From Morinoia aosen (Eukaryota > Arthropoda > Malacostraca > Amphipoda > Talitridae): a stretch of DNA of 64,000 nucleotides. Both the position numbers and the translations under genes were made by a program. Below the pieces are notes generated by a model. That model saw only the letters and a list, made by a program, of their open reading frames with translations. It was not told the DNA's origin and ran no database searches. The DNA lies in assembly GCA_030386875.1 (NCBI GenBank), contig CM059563.1, forward strand, positions 32,650,139 through 32,714,138, in the 5' to 3' direction. Positions 19,841 to 31,619 of the stretch are shown here, piece by piece (within the stretch, counting starts at the first letter, position 1; every line of letters starts with the position of its first letter).

Positions 19841-20491
19841 TGTAGTGAACTCCCTCAGCCGCACTTCAGCCTAATTTCATAATTTATTAAAACTATCTTC
19901 TAAAAATTAAATAAGATTAACACAATCATTCTTGCAATTTTATATTACGAAATTCATGCAACGTTACCCCGAAATCTATTAAAATTTGAACCGAAAATAC
20001 TTCGGCATTTCCAAAAATTAGCTCTCATGCCGTTTTGATGCAGAACCATTTCGCAAGCGCTCTTCCGGTACCTTACGCATATAAACTCCGCCCTCCAGGC
20101 AGAGTTCGTGAGTCATGTAAGAGAACCGTCTGAGTGTAGTGCTTAGGCCCCAGAGGCGGAAATGTTAGTAACAAGTGTTAAACGTTAAGCCAGAGTTTAC
20201 CTCATTTAATCATTATTGCATAGATGTGTCAAGAAACTCCAATATATTCAACGTGTCTGTGTAAATAGAACTCATTTTTATGTAACTAGCGTAGGAACAT
20301 CCTCTGTGTTATCTGTGCCAGTGTTTAGGTAGGCACAAGTTGTTCAACCTTATATACTGCGCCATCTTGGCCATTGTTGCTTCTCTTTGTTTTGCTAATT
20401 ACTCCATTGTGCCTAGAAGCAATTCTTGCTCATCTGAATTACAGAGAATAAGAGGCCTCACCTTTTTCTAATATTTGGTGTCTAAGGTTCT
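19841..20491 (+). repeat. R1 repeat family, outer left arm
   Basis: Starts TGTAGTGAACTCCCTCAGCC. The first 250 bp match (inverted) the tandem units at 50029-50530. The remainder matches (inverted) 37395-37914 and 49885-50030, for example the block around CAAGTGTTAAACGTTAAG and the block CTCATCTGAATTACAGAG. It is interrupted at 20491 by a solo LTR. No coding potential recognised. Confidence 0.8.
20313..20491 (+). repeat. 179-bp direct repeat, left copy
   Basis: Directly precedes the solo LTR and recurs directly after it (21375-21553) with two mismatches by eye. Part of R1. Confidence 0.92.
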
Positions 20492-21374
20492 TGTCACGCC
20501 GCACAGGGGTTGTCGAGCCTTTTTGTGTTAGTTACCCATAATCTTAAGTATTTTCTTTATGTGTCCAGCTCCCTGAACGCCGACTTGTCTGTTTCTCTGC
20601 GCTGATGTTGCGTCTGTGCATTTACTTTAGTTAGCCCTTAAATATCATTTGCATTACATGTCGATATTCCAATGTTTCTTGTGTTATCTAGATAAATACG
20701 AATAATATTTTAAATGCAATTTTGAGTGTTGTACCCTGTTATGCAGTAGCTCACGTCTGTACGCACTATTTTTGCAATAGAAAATAAATCACTGTCTTTG
20801 TTAAAATATATCAGTGTATGTAATAGGGACTTCAAAGAGATTCAGAATTAAACAAGTCACACCCTGAGGTGAAAAGAGTTTCCTTTCTCCTTATTGACAC
20901 AGGCTTTAGTCTCATACGACACCTCGCCTAATAAGGGGTTTAAGGAGCCACCTCGGAAGGACGAACTATTTCGCATAGTTGGTCGATTAGGAAGACGCGG
21001 TCGCAGTTCGGCAGTAACAGAATTCTCTTCTGTTGCCCTAGCGGTCTCATACGGCGCAGACAGTTGCTCGTCTTCCTAACGGTACCGCCGTAGTTCGGCA
21101 CAAAACGGAATTTACTTCTGTTGCCCTAGCGGACTGAATACGGCGTAGGCGGTACCCATACACACACCTCACCCTAGCGGTACCACCGTAGTTCGGCACA
21201 TAACAGAATTTTCTTCTGTTGCCCTAGCGGAATGAATACGGCGTAGGCGGTACCCACACGAACCTCAGGAAGGGCAGCTGCGAAGAAAAGCTAGCGCCGC
21301 GGAAAAAGGTAGCTGCACAGAAGACAGCCCCCTTTTCCGCGAACCCTCACGTCGACCGCACAACGGTATCGACA
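20492..21374 (+). repeat. solo LTR of the Gypsy-2 family
   Basis: 883 bp, TGTCACGCCG...GGTATCGACA. It has ~97-bp internal units containing TTGCCCTAGCGG. Opposite orientation to the Gypsy-2 LTR. No internal region remains, so it probably arose by LTR-LTR recombination. Confidence 0.88.
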
Positions 21375-21689
21375 CTGTGCCAGTGTTTAGGTAGGCATAA
21401 GTTGTTCAACCTTATATACTGCGCCATCTTGGCCATTGTTGCTTCTCTTTGTTTTGCTAATTACTCCATTGGGCCTAGAAGCAATTCTTGCTCATCTGAA
21501 TTACAGAGAATAAGAGGCCTCACCTTTTTCTAATATTTGGTGTCTAAGGTTCTGCTTAATTTTGAGTACATTATTGAATTACCTCAATGAGCGACGGCCT
21601 CTAAGTGCTGAGCTATTTTTGCGGCAAGATATTGTTTCACCATTTATTAATCTTATTTATTAATTATGCCTGAAGCTAGAGTTTATTAA
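21375..21689 (+). repeat. R1 continuation, including right copy of the 179-bp repeat (21375-21553)
   Basis: After the 179-bp duplicate, the sequence continues (TGCGGCAAGATATTGTTTCA..., GCCTGAAGCT) and matches inverted 37425-37490. It stops at the TTAA-flanked element. Confidence 0.85.
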
Positions 21690-22859
21690 GGACACCGTCT
21701 GGGTAGAAATCGGGATAAGTGTTGATTTTCTGTTTTTATATGCATCTTATAGAGGATTTTCTTGCGCTTCCGTTGGTACTTTCCGTTTACGTCTACTCCG
21801 AATAGTGCGCCCACCAGAGGGGGGAAAGCGATGGGGGTGGCATGACCATGACCCCTCCCCCCCTCATTATTGGAGGTCAATTGAGCGTGTTTCTCTGCGG
21901 CAATGGCAATAGAGTTCGTTCATGGGCTACTCAAAGTGCTTTCATTATTCAAACGAAACATTCTAACGCTGAATAAATATTTTTTAGAAGATTTTGACTA
22001 TTTCAGAATTTAGCTGTTCTGCCGTATCTATGATACCGCAGCTTTCATTCATAGCTCGATAACAGCTGCAGTATCATAGCTACAGCTATGGCGAGCACAC
22101 CAATCCAAAGGGCTTGAAAAGAGCTACAAAACAGAGGAGTTGACTTGAAAAAAAGTATTTTGGTCGAAAAAAATGAAAAAATAAAAAGTGGTTATTTTGA
22201 AGAATTACATGTATTGTCTTTTGTTGTTTTTTTCCCATAGTTACAGAGCTACAGCAATGTAAATTATATCAATCGAAAGAACTTGAAAACAGCTACGAAC
22301 GCTCAAGAGTTCATTGTAGAAAATCCTGTAGTTCAAAAGATAAAAAGAAAAACAATTTTTTTGTGAAAAAACACGTTTTTCTGGAAACTTGATAATTGGT
22401 TACTCAAATGTATCTTCTTCCACATTTTTAGAGCTACAAAAATGGTTTATATACCATTCGATAGAGCTTAGCAAAGTGTATCCGTAAGGGATACATTTTT
22501 TGATGCATCAATTATTTGAAAATTACACGACATGAAAAAAAAATAAAAGAAAAAAGGTCAGTTTTAAAAAAAATATTCCCAAAATCCACAAAAAAGTTAG
22601 CAAAATTCGTAGCCCCTTATGGTTATATAGACATATAAGCAATCTAAAAACGAAGTTCTGGTTCTGTAACTTCAAAATTGTAGAAGAAGATAGATTTAAA
22701 AAACCCTATTTTATCATATTTTTCGAAAAAAAATCCAGTGCAGTTACAAAAATTTTGTCGAAATAACAAATGATCTTTGCATCATTTCACTCCTACTGTA
22801 TAAATTTCAGAGAAATCCATCCATAAATAACGGACTTTTCTCCTACCCAGACTGTGTCC
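21690..22859. mobile_element. non-autonomous DNA element with TTAA target (1170 bp)
   Basis: Flanked by TTAA at 21686-21689 and 22860-22863. Inverted ends GGACACCGTCTGGGTAG and (reverse complement) GGACACAGTCTGGGTAG differ at one base. The R1 copy at 37345-37914 shows the same locus without this insertion. The interior is A/T-rich with repeated GAGCTACAAAA-type blocks and a short palindrome near 22020-22090; no transposase. TTAA targets are typical of piggyBac elements, but the termini do not match the usual piggyBac CCCTTT start. Confidence 0.8.
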
Positions 22860-22863
22860 TTAA

Positions 22864-23123
22864 GGTTAGGGTAAGTAAAGCGAGACACTTGGGATTTATA
22901 TATTGTCAGTAACACACAGCAGGACACAGTAAGTTTACATCACGAACTATAGCGGTAGAGTGGGGTCCAGCCAAGCCTGAGAACCATGAGCTCAGTCCCA
23001 TGAGAACCATGAGCTTAGTTCTCAACGTAGAGTACTGTTTAAACACATTCTAACACAAGAGCACTGTAACATTATCAGTATTATACACATATACAGTCAA
23101 GGTGCTACAATAAGGTTTCAACA
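22864..23123 (-). repeat. Copia-like solo LTR, diverged
   Basis: Shares long blocks with the Copia LTRs at 3399-3658 and 7657-7916 (GAGCACTGTAACATTATCAG, GTTTCAACA end). It carries small duplications and many substitutions. Its left end abuts the TTAA element and the exact target duplication cannot be resolved. Confidence 0.85.
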
Positions 23124-23830
23124 GTGTTAAGATAGAGTGCCTGTTTTTAGGGTGATCTAAGTTGATTCTTAGGATTGCACCACGTTCCATTCAGGTGCTC
23201 ATGAAGATAACTATCCTTAAAAACTTAGTACTTAATTCCTTAGTTTCTTATTTCTAATTGTTTAGTTTTTTAGTGATCTTAATACTCAAGTGTTTTGCCT
23301 TTAGGAATTAGTTCCCAGTCGTGGACTCTTGTAAGTTTTAGTCCCAGCAGCATGCTGAGTTATATGTATAGTTTTATGGGTGACTCAAGTCACAACCGCC
23401 CTATTCGCAGCAGTTAGCTAGTTACTGTCCGAATACGTGGTAGCCAAGCCAGTATAATCAAATTTCACTAGCCAATTTCTAATTATGAACAAGATTGTGC
23501 TTGCCGCTCGTGATATCAGGGAAGACCTTATGACCAGTTGGTCTTGAACACCGATTCTGGGTGTTAAGATGATTCAGACTGCAACTCGGGCGCCAGAGCT
23601 GCGGACTGACCTTAGCACTAGACTCCTGCCATTGTTCTTCCTGTGAGTGCGTAGCCATGCGACAGTCTTGCACATGTGTATAGATAGGCTTGTTATCGTC
23701 AAATTTAATCCAGCCTGTTGTTCCCTCACAGGACCCTGGACAACACATTCCCCTCACTCACAAACATTTTAGAGTCAAAACTCTAACATCTTGATTGCAG
23801 CCACTCTGCATTAAGAGCCTAAGGAGATTA
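23124..23830 (+). repeat. R1 inverted-repeat arm, left
   Basis: Matches, inverted, 24490-25119 over its full length and (at its outer end) 37345-37400. The short frames on the two arms read as the same peptide (for example LNHLNTQN), confirming the inversion but not indicating a gene. Confidence 0.88.
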
Positions 23831-24489
23831 CCTCCTCTTCCTCCTCGTATCCTCACTTCCATTTTCACTCCCCAATTTAGTATTCTGGAAGGCCTGCTTA
23901 TCTGCAGCTAAGCCTTTAAAGTTTGGCTTATCAGGGAAGGCTTGGGTATTTGGTTGATTTTAAAAGGAAATAAAGTTTGGTGTTCCGTGATAATTTGAGG
24001 TCAAAAGATGCCCGGGAAGACATCAATATTGAAATGAATTGATATGGCCGCTTGCTCAGAAGGAGTTAGGGTCCGGACGCAGTATTTCAAGCGTCAGATA
24101 ATCAAACAAGTTTGTTCATAAAAACCACAATGCGAACCATCACTTGTGGAGAATGAGAGAATAGACTATCTCGCCTCGTTTATTAAGTGGAGGTTGAAGG
24201 CTGACGGGCGAGGCTTGATGCTCAGTTCATGAGACGTTCTTGGGAAGAGTCCGAGGCGGTTGAAGAACTCCAGGCGGTGCGCTTCCAGCTCAGGCTTGTG
24301 GAAGCGTGTACTGGAGTGCGAAGTTTACTTTGGTGTTAAGTGTGGAAGGTTCCGACGCTAAGTGGAAAAAGCTTAACGGTTGGGTAAACTCGGTAGGAAT
24401 GAAGGCTCTCGACTCAATAGTCCTTACTGGAGATTTTAGAGGCTTAGCTGCAGGGATGCAGGCCTTCAGATTAGCAAATTTGGAGAGGA
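23831..24489 (+). repeat. R1 spacer/core between the inverted arms
   Basis: About 660 bp. 23930-24315 recurs inverted at 58440-58820 and 24325-24440 recurs inverted at 50546-50700. Purine- and pyrimidine-rich borders, no coding frame recognised. Confidence 0.75.
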
Positions 24490-25119
24490 GGAGGAGGTAA
24501 GCTCTTTCTAATCTTAATGCAGGGTGGCTGCAATTAAGAGGTTAGGGTTTGGATCAATAACGTGTATGTGAGTGCGTGGAATGTGTGGTCCAGTAGATCC
24601 TGTGAGGGAACATCGAGCTGGATTAATTTGCGCGATAACGAGCCTATTCATACACATGTGCAAGACTGCTGCAATCTGCCGCTTACAAGAAGAACAATGG
24701 CAGAAGTCTAGTGCTAAGGTCAGTCCGCAGCTCCAGCGAACGAGTTGCAGCCTGAATCATCTTAACACCCAGAACCTGTGTTCAAGACCAACTGGTCATA
24801 AGCTCTATCTTGATATCACAAGCAGTAACACGATCGTTAAGTAATTGGCTAATGGAATTTAATTATACTGGTTTGGCTTCCAGGTATTCTGAAAGTAGCT
24901 AGCTAACTGCTGTCAGTTGGCGGTTGTGACTTGAGTCACTCATAACTATACTTATTACTCAGCATGAGACTGAAGATTTAAATTTCCCGTAGAGGGAACT
25001 AATTTCCAAAAAGGCGAAAAACACCCGAGTATAGAGATCACTAAAAACTAAACAATTAAAAATAAGAAACTGAAGAGTTAAGTAATGAGTTTCTTCCGGA
25101 TGGCTATCTTCATGAGCAC
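24490..25119 (-). repeat. R1 inverted-repeat arm, right (inner part)
   Basis: Reverse complement of the left arm. It stops at ATGAGCAC (25112-25119); the arm resumes at 37345 with GCACCTGAAT after the LARD insertion, and the left arm shows the uninterrupted site. Confidence 0.88.
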
Positions 25120-25282
25120 TATACAGGCAGACAGAAGTTAGAGATCACGCTGGTTAAAGGCGACGTTTACTGGTAGAGATGTTGTACAGGTGGGGGTGCG
25201 GACCAAATGCGCGGGCCCTAAAGAGCTCACCGCTTATAAGACATCTGAGGTGCTTAGGGTAGGGGGCGTGCTCGCTCGCACA
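25120..25282 (-). repeat. 3' LTR of the LARD-like element
   Basis: 163 bp, with a TTATAAG TATA-like motif on the minus strand. Matches the split LTR at 29712-29843/37315-37344. Confidence 0.88.
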
Positions 25283-26288
25283 TACCTCCCCCCTTTAACC
25301 GGATAGGTATTCAATTATAAATAAAAAAATAATATTCGGGTGGATAACAACGAAAAACCAATGATCCAAACGAATAATTTCGACAACCAATTTCGCTTCT
25401 GTTGCAATTAGAAATTATCACTCATCGGAACAACGTATTTTAAATGACAAACAATTTAGACATCAGGTAATCACAAGGATAATTTCGAAATCGTAGCCAC
25501 AGTAAATACCTCTACAGCAAACATCATCAATTTGCTTGAACATCGTTACTTTACGTTAATAAAGTCACGCATACACACAAGTATTACTACTAGCAACTAA
25601 ATAAATCTAGTGATTATAAGATTGTAATAACTCCGAGCAAAACACGAGTTCATCGGCAAGGCAATTACGGAAAATCTTATTCGAAAACTATTACCCCGTA
25701 GGTAATGAAAAATGAGTGCAGTAGTGGCAATGAATCTAAATGGTAATCAAATTAAAGAATCAAATTAAAGAATCAATGAAGTTTTCACCAAAAAGAAAAA
25801 TATTGACGTTAGATTGTCGTATGCGTTTCCGTAGACTTCAGAATAGATGTTAATTAAAGTTATTCTTATTATTTTTTATAATGCTAAATCCAAACATCGC
25901 ACAAATTACAACGGAACTTTTCCACTAATAGTAAAACAACCAATCAGAATAAAAAGAGTGCCGTAAAACTCGTAAAACTTAATTCTATCGGTAACATAAT
26001 GATATAGAATGTGGATTAAGATATAAGAAAACATGTAGTAAAATCAAACACACGCTAGTTTAAAACATCAAGTATGTATATGGCAATTGGGTAAACCGTT
26101 TCAAATTATCGTAATCCAATAGTAATAAAATGTAAACAAAGTCCATAATTTTGAACGACTGAATTTATAATTACCTACTTTCAAGTTTCTAAATATACTT
26201 AAACCACGTTGGCAACACTACGAACATGGTAAAGTAACATCGTAGAAAATAAACACTCTTCTCAAGTTGAGTTATTTTTGTATTTAAA

Positions 26289-26411
26289 GTCAATGGTTCA
26301 CCGTATCAATGGTTCACCGTATCAATGGTTCACCGTTCAAAGTCATTGGTTCACCGTATCAATGGTTCACCGTTTAAAGTCAATGGTTCACCGTATCAAT
26401 GGTTCACCGTT
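26289..26411 (+). repeat. short tandem array of CAATGGTTCACCGT
   Basis: About seven copies of a 15-19-bp unit ending GGTTCACCGT, inside the LARD interior. Confidence 0.9.
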
Positions 26412-28184
26412 GTTCTCCGTTCTCCTTCCCTTACATGAAGGTGAATTATCCCTAGTTGTTATGGCTTAACTGCGCGCGGCCATGTACATGTACCATGTTA
26501 CCGTGTTACAAGATGTTGTGTTACCGCTCGCACCCGTGCGACCTGAAATTGGAAAAAAATACGAGAAGATTAGCATGGTTAAAGCGCAAAAATTAGTACA
26601 TGAATGATTGAATAAAGTAAATTGAGAAACACCTTTAGTGTCAGAGTGATCCTATACCGAATCTTACTATTTAGTTAATGACAAGGAAACATTCTTAAAA
26701 CTTTGAGACAATGATTTAAATGTCCAGCAAAAACAAGTCTCTCATTATTATTCAAGTTTTCTCAGTGAATGGATGCTGACTCAATAAAGATCAGCTGAAT
26801 TCCGACTAGGCATTTAATTTGCTGAGAGACCGAAAACACTGTCTCCACATTAAAATCTCGGCATGAATAGCGACCGGATGTCGCTAGAATTTTCCAATCT
26901 GTATTTAAAATGTGAATTCAGCATATTAATTGTCATCGAGACATGAGAGTGCGTTCTTGAACCTTTCCCAGACAATGCACGGCAAAAAAAAGATTTAAAT
27001 ATGTGCAAAGTCGTCAATTCTCGTAAAACGTGCAAACAAAAAAAAATCAAGAATTCAAAAATTCTCAACAAACACGCGCGGCTTTAACACAAGAACATAA
27101 GAAAATTGTTATTCCGTAATTGTTAAACCTTTATACTGTAAACGATTACTTTACATTTCACATATCGCGTGACGTTAATGTCTTAATCAAAAAGGTAAAT
27201 ACTAAGGCGTATGCGTGGTTAACATGAAGCATAAGCAAATACAACAAAAAGACACAATTGAATACATAAGAACATACTTTTTACGGTACGTACACGAAAA
27301 GTTGTCAATGTAAAAATCAATATTGACGTTAAACACTCTAAATTTTAATCGTTCAATCCGTTGTAAATGATCAATTAGTTGTATATGATCCCATAGAAAC
27401 TTTAGAGAGACTTGACGATAAATTTTGCATTCTATTACGTTTGAATAATAAATTACACAACATAAAACTTTACTGATTATGAAATTCGAGTAGGCTTGCA
27501 AAATGACTGTATGACGCACTAGATCGTAAACGTGCTCAAAAAACATTAAAAGCAGCCACTCTCGTTTAACAAATAACTAAGAATTAAATTAAATTTTGTC
27601 ATTACTTTTAATTAGTCTCCACTATTCAATTATTCGTCAATTGTCCAAAACACCTCTTATTCATGACTATTCACCAGTCATATTCATGACCACGCCGACG
27701 TACCTCGGCTGTCAACTGTAGAGTTCATTGACATGTGCAGCCTGAGCTACTCGCGGCCTTGAGCCAATGCAAAAAGAATAAGCCACTCCCTCGCACTGCA
27801 CATGAAATTATGCGTGCTGCTTTGCACACTCTGCACACTCTACACTCTATTACTCTCGCATGGTAATGGGCGTCTATCGCCTCTCATTATTACTCTCGTA
27901 TGGTACTTCTGTTCGCCAGCACAATGACAACCGCAATTAACAGTGCTTAACTCTGACCGTCATGGTATCAATGGTATTACTTCAACCACATGAAATTATG
28001 AACTAAAATCAGAGTCCCATCGAAAATCAACGGTAACAGCTTCTCTTAAAGCTCATTCACTTAATTGTCTGCGCGAATTAATTTAATACTATTTCTCAAT
28101 ACTATTCACTCGATCTCGCGGTAAATTTACCTGGTAACCTTAAGCCATTTTACCAGATATATCCACAGCCATGTCGGTATCATT

Positions 28185-28277
28185 ACCTCTCTGGGTTTAC
28201 CTCTTCTTGGGTTTACCTCTCTGTGTTTACCTCATCTTGGGTTTACTTCTCTTTGTTTACCTCATCTTGGGTTTACC
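28185..28277 (+). repeat. tandem array of a TTGGGTTTACCTC-type unit
   Basis: About five to six units of 16-18 bp (pairing into ~34-bp units). Confidence 0.85.
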
Positions 28278-29711
28278 ATTTACGTACACTAGACGAGAGT
28301 CTTTCTCTTCTTTATTTTAACAATAATATCGGGTATGTATCATCAGAACATCCACTATTATTCACTTCACTCGGGAAGAGTACCTATACTCCTTCCTACT
28401 TTAATATGTATTTAATTCTCGAAATCACATTGCATTTCTCAGTACATATTTCATCATTATTACATCATTTCACTGCATCGTACTACTTGTACATCTTCTT
28501 TAAATCAATTCCTGTCCTCTTAATGCAGCGAATTGTTCTTTCAATAATTGATCCTTTGATCAGTAGTACTTCCTCGAAAACATAATGCAATGATTCTCTT
28601 GCAAACAATCTTCCTCTTATTCTCTAACTGCTTGAACGTTGAGTTTTACAAAGGTCTTCAGCATTACCTTTGGGCAAATTGGAACGCACCTTCCCCTGCA
28701 ACATCCTATCAGACGCAACCAGCAAAAAAACTCAGGTAGCATTACATGACCTACATGTTGCACAGGCTACAAAAGGCATTTAAGGATACTTATGTCTCTT
28801 TCGCCAATATATCCACGCAAGAAAAATAACCGTGGTAGTCATTGTACTCGTTACAGGCGCGCTGGTTACTGAAATTTCAGGCATAGTTACGTTACTAGTT
28901 TGTTGTTTAGGTATTACACATTACATTACTGCTCAACTGAGCTTAATGATTGCTCAAGCGAAAATTACTTGAGGCTGCAATACAAATACAGTACAAAATT
29001 AGTGTTTCAGGCTACAATACAAAATTACTTGAAAAACTTATAGCTACACTTCGAGAAAATAGTGTCACTCACATTAAAAACAGCTCTCTTAACACCTTGA
29101 AAACAGCTCATGTCTAGGGGCATTGAACACACTGCCTGCTCTCTGCAAGTACAGCCTAGCTATGTTTGACCTTGACGCCTGCATGCAGTCTCTCTCACGC
29201 GCAACGAATATCTAGGCTGCAACAGTACTGTAACAATTATTACAATTAATCGCTGCTTTACTTATCTTAAATTGTAGTTTTAGTTGTCGCACGATGTCGT
29301 GATCTCTGCAATCGTTGTAGGCGATGCACCGTTACTGCTACGTCCGCAGCACGAAGATAACGTAGCTGAACCCCCTCGTAGATGTAGTTTTAGGTCTGTG
29401 GCCACTCTCTCCGCAGATCTCTGAAGCTCTCTCTGTAGATGTTGTCCTTATAATCGCTTCTTAGAATTCATAATTCTTGTCGTCACCAGACGATCTTCAC
29501 GGTAGTTCTCTTAATTTCTCTATAGCTATCAGTAATCTTCTCCGCCGTGTTGATGTGCTGAAGTCACTGGATCTTCTTCTCAAACTTCTGTACGTCTCTC
29601 GTCGAATACTATATCTTCATGACTTCTCAATTATATCTTCTTTGAATTCGTGGGTCCGTCAACTCTCTGGCCACCAAATACTCTCTGGCCACTCCCCATA
29701 CTGGCCACCAA

Positions 29712-29843
29712 TATACAGGCAGACAGAGGCTAGAGATCACGCTGGTTAAAGGCGACGTTTACTGGTAGAAATGTTGTACAGGTGGGGGTGCGGACCAAAT
29801 GCGCGGGCCCTAAAGAGCTCACCGCTTATAGACCTCTGAGGTG
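29712..29843 (-). repeat. 5' LTR of the LARD-like element, first part (split)
   Basis: 132 bp matching 25120-25251. Ends in GGTG (29840-29843), the target duplication of the Gypsy inserted here; the remainder is at 37315-37344. Confidence 0.88.
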
Positions 29844-31576
29844 TGTAGTGTTCTCCCCCAGGCTGCAACACGCTTCGGGCAGGCTTTGAGCTATCTTTTT
29901 CGTGATAGGATAGCCCGAAGCGAGTGCCTGAGGTACAACCGTATTCGGCAGGATATGGACAACACGGGGGTAACACGGTAATTATATGTGGTGATTGAAG
30001 TACAATCCTATTTGAGAATGACATAAATTGAAACTTAATCCCATGCGAGAATTGCACAAATACGTGATGATTGAAGCACAATCCTATTCGGGAATGACGT
30101 AATGATTGAAACACAATCCTATGCGAGAATAGCACAAATACGTGATGATTGAAGCACAATCCTATTCGGGAATGACGTAATGATTGGAACACAATCCTAT
30201 GCGAGAATAGTACTAATACGTGATGATTGAAATACAATCCTATTCGAAAATGACATAAATTACGTAATGATTGAAACACAATCTTATGCGAGAATAGCAC
30301 AAATACGTGATGATTGAAGCACAATCCTATTCGGGAATGACGTAATGATTGGAACACAATCCTATGCGAGAATAGTACTAATACGTGATGATTGAAACAC
30401 AATCCTATTCGAAAATGACATAAATTACGCAATGATTGAAACACAATCCTATGCGAGAATATCACAAATACGTGATGATTGAAGCACAATCCTGTTCGGG
30501 AATGACGTAATGATTGAAACACAATCCTATGCGAGAATAGCACATATACGTGATGATTGAAGCGCAATCCTATTCGGGAATAGCACAAATACGTGATGAT
30601 TGAAGCGCAATCCTATTCGGGAATGACGTAATGATTGAAACACAATCCTAGGCGAGAATAGTACTAATACGTGATGATTGAAATACAATCCTATTCGAAA
30701 ATGACATAAATTACGTAATGATTGAAACACAATCCTATGCGAGAATAGCACAAATACGTGATGATGGAAATACAATACTATGCGAGAATTACGTAATGAA
30801 TGAAACAAGCACCAATAGCGGGTAACGTCCGCGAGGACGCTACTTACGAACGCAGCGGCGAGACGTGATGATTGGTGCTACGCCGTGCGACTGTTACGAA
30901 CAGGTCAGCTGGTGCTAGCGGGGCGCCGAGACGAGGCTAGTCAGCTGGGTCGGGCCCAACCGCCACGTGGTTCACCGTTGTAGCTGTTAAGTAGCTACGG
31001 TGAGGCTAGCCGGCCGGAGCGGGCGAGAGATGTCGTAGAGCGGCTTGGCCGACGACGCCGGCGCGGGGCGTTGCAACGTGACTTTTTAAAGGCTTTGAAA
31101 CACCTTGAAGCGTCAAGACGCTACTAGGTTTAAGACCTTGCAACACCTTGGGGCGTCGATAGGCAGGGCCAGTCTCCGGAGCTTGGTGCAGGTACGCGAG
31201 AGGCAAAGTCGACCTCGGAAGCTAGATGCAGGAACACGAGGCTGGTGCTGGAGATGTGACTTGAACGAGGACGAGGGCTTGAGTGAGTGCGAGCCTTGTT
31301 GGGGTCGCCTTATGTAGGCCTCGAGTGCAAGCCCCGAGTCCGGGCGTGAGTCCTGATTGGTCGCGAGTTTGTGGGCCTGTGGTGCTGGAGGCAGGAAGCC
31401 GTTGTAGCTTACGGGCACCTTTTCTCATAGTCGCGAGGCGGCTTCTGTCAGGTCCCGTGTTTGGTTGACTAGGCGCTTCGGGTCCGGAGGTGCTCTGGAA
31501 CGGATGCGGTTGTAGTCTGGAGGCAGCTTTTCTCAGGTCTTGTGGAGGTCCGCGGCTTGCCGCTGGGATCACCACA
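29844..31576 (-). repeat. 3' LTR of Gypsy-3, with minisatellite
   Basis: 1733 bp, plus-strand TGTAGTGTTC...GATCACCACA. Holds a minisatellite at about 29985-30810 followed by a GC-rich 750-bp segment. It is 43 bp longer than the other LTR, equal to one extra repeat unit at about 30550-30595. Confidence 0.93.
29985..30810 (+). repeat. LTR minisatellite, alternating 35/43-bp units
   Basis: Alternating half-units centred on GTGATGATTGAAGCACAATC and GTAATGATTGAAACACAATC, together 78 bp. Five TGACGTAA motifs lie in the array. Confidence 0.93.
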
Positions 31577-31605
31577 GGTGTCCCTCTCCTGTTTTTTTTT
31601 TTTTT
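31577..31605 (-). promoter_or_regulatory. polypurine tract of Gypsy-3
   Basis: Minus strand: a run of A's, then CAGGAGAGGGACACC directly before the 3' LTR start TGTGGTGATC. Confidence 0.75.
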
Positions 31606-31619
31606 TAACACTTAGTACC

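Larger units (their letters stand above)
25283..29711 (-). other. non-coding interior of the LARD-like element
   Basis: About 4.4 kb, A/T-rich, with only short frames and none recognisable. It contains two short tandem arrays (26289-26411; 28185-28277) and TCTCTGGCCAC repeats near 29660-29705. Confidence 0.7.

Noticed and set aside
23479-24844. Two similar ~90-codon frames (LNHLNTQN peptides) as a small gene family
   Set aside because: They are the two inverted arms of R1, and the frames fall in opposite orientations because of the inversion; no conservation beyond the DNA repeat.
29746-30808. Long minus-strand frames (280 and 93 codons, repeated RIGLCFNHH peptides) and the similar 35613-36344 frame
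   Set aside because: The LTR minisatellite has a 78-bp period, a multiple of three, so any stop-free unit gives a long repetitive frame. There is no gene-like composition.
29985-30810. Regularly spaced repeats resembling a CRISPR array
   Set aside because: The spacers are themselves repeats, not unique, and the setting is a retrotransposon LTR in a eukaryotic genome.
31006-31611. Overlapping 60-130-codon frames on both strands in the GC-rich LTR segment (and 36740-37309)
   Set aside because: GC-rich sequence with few stops, both strands open, no motifs, and identical copies in both LTRs.
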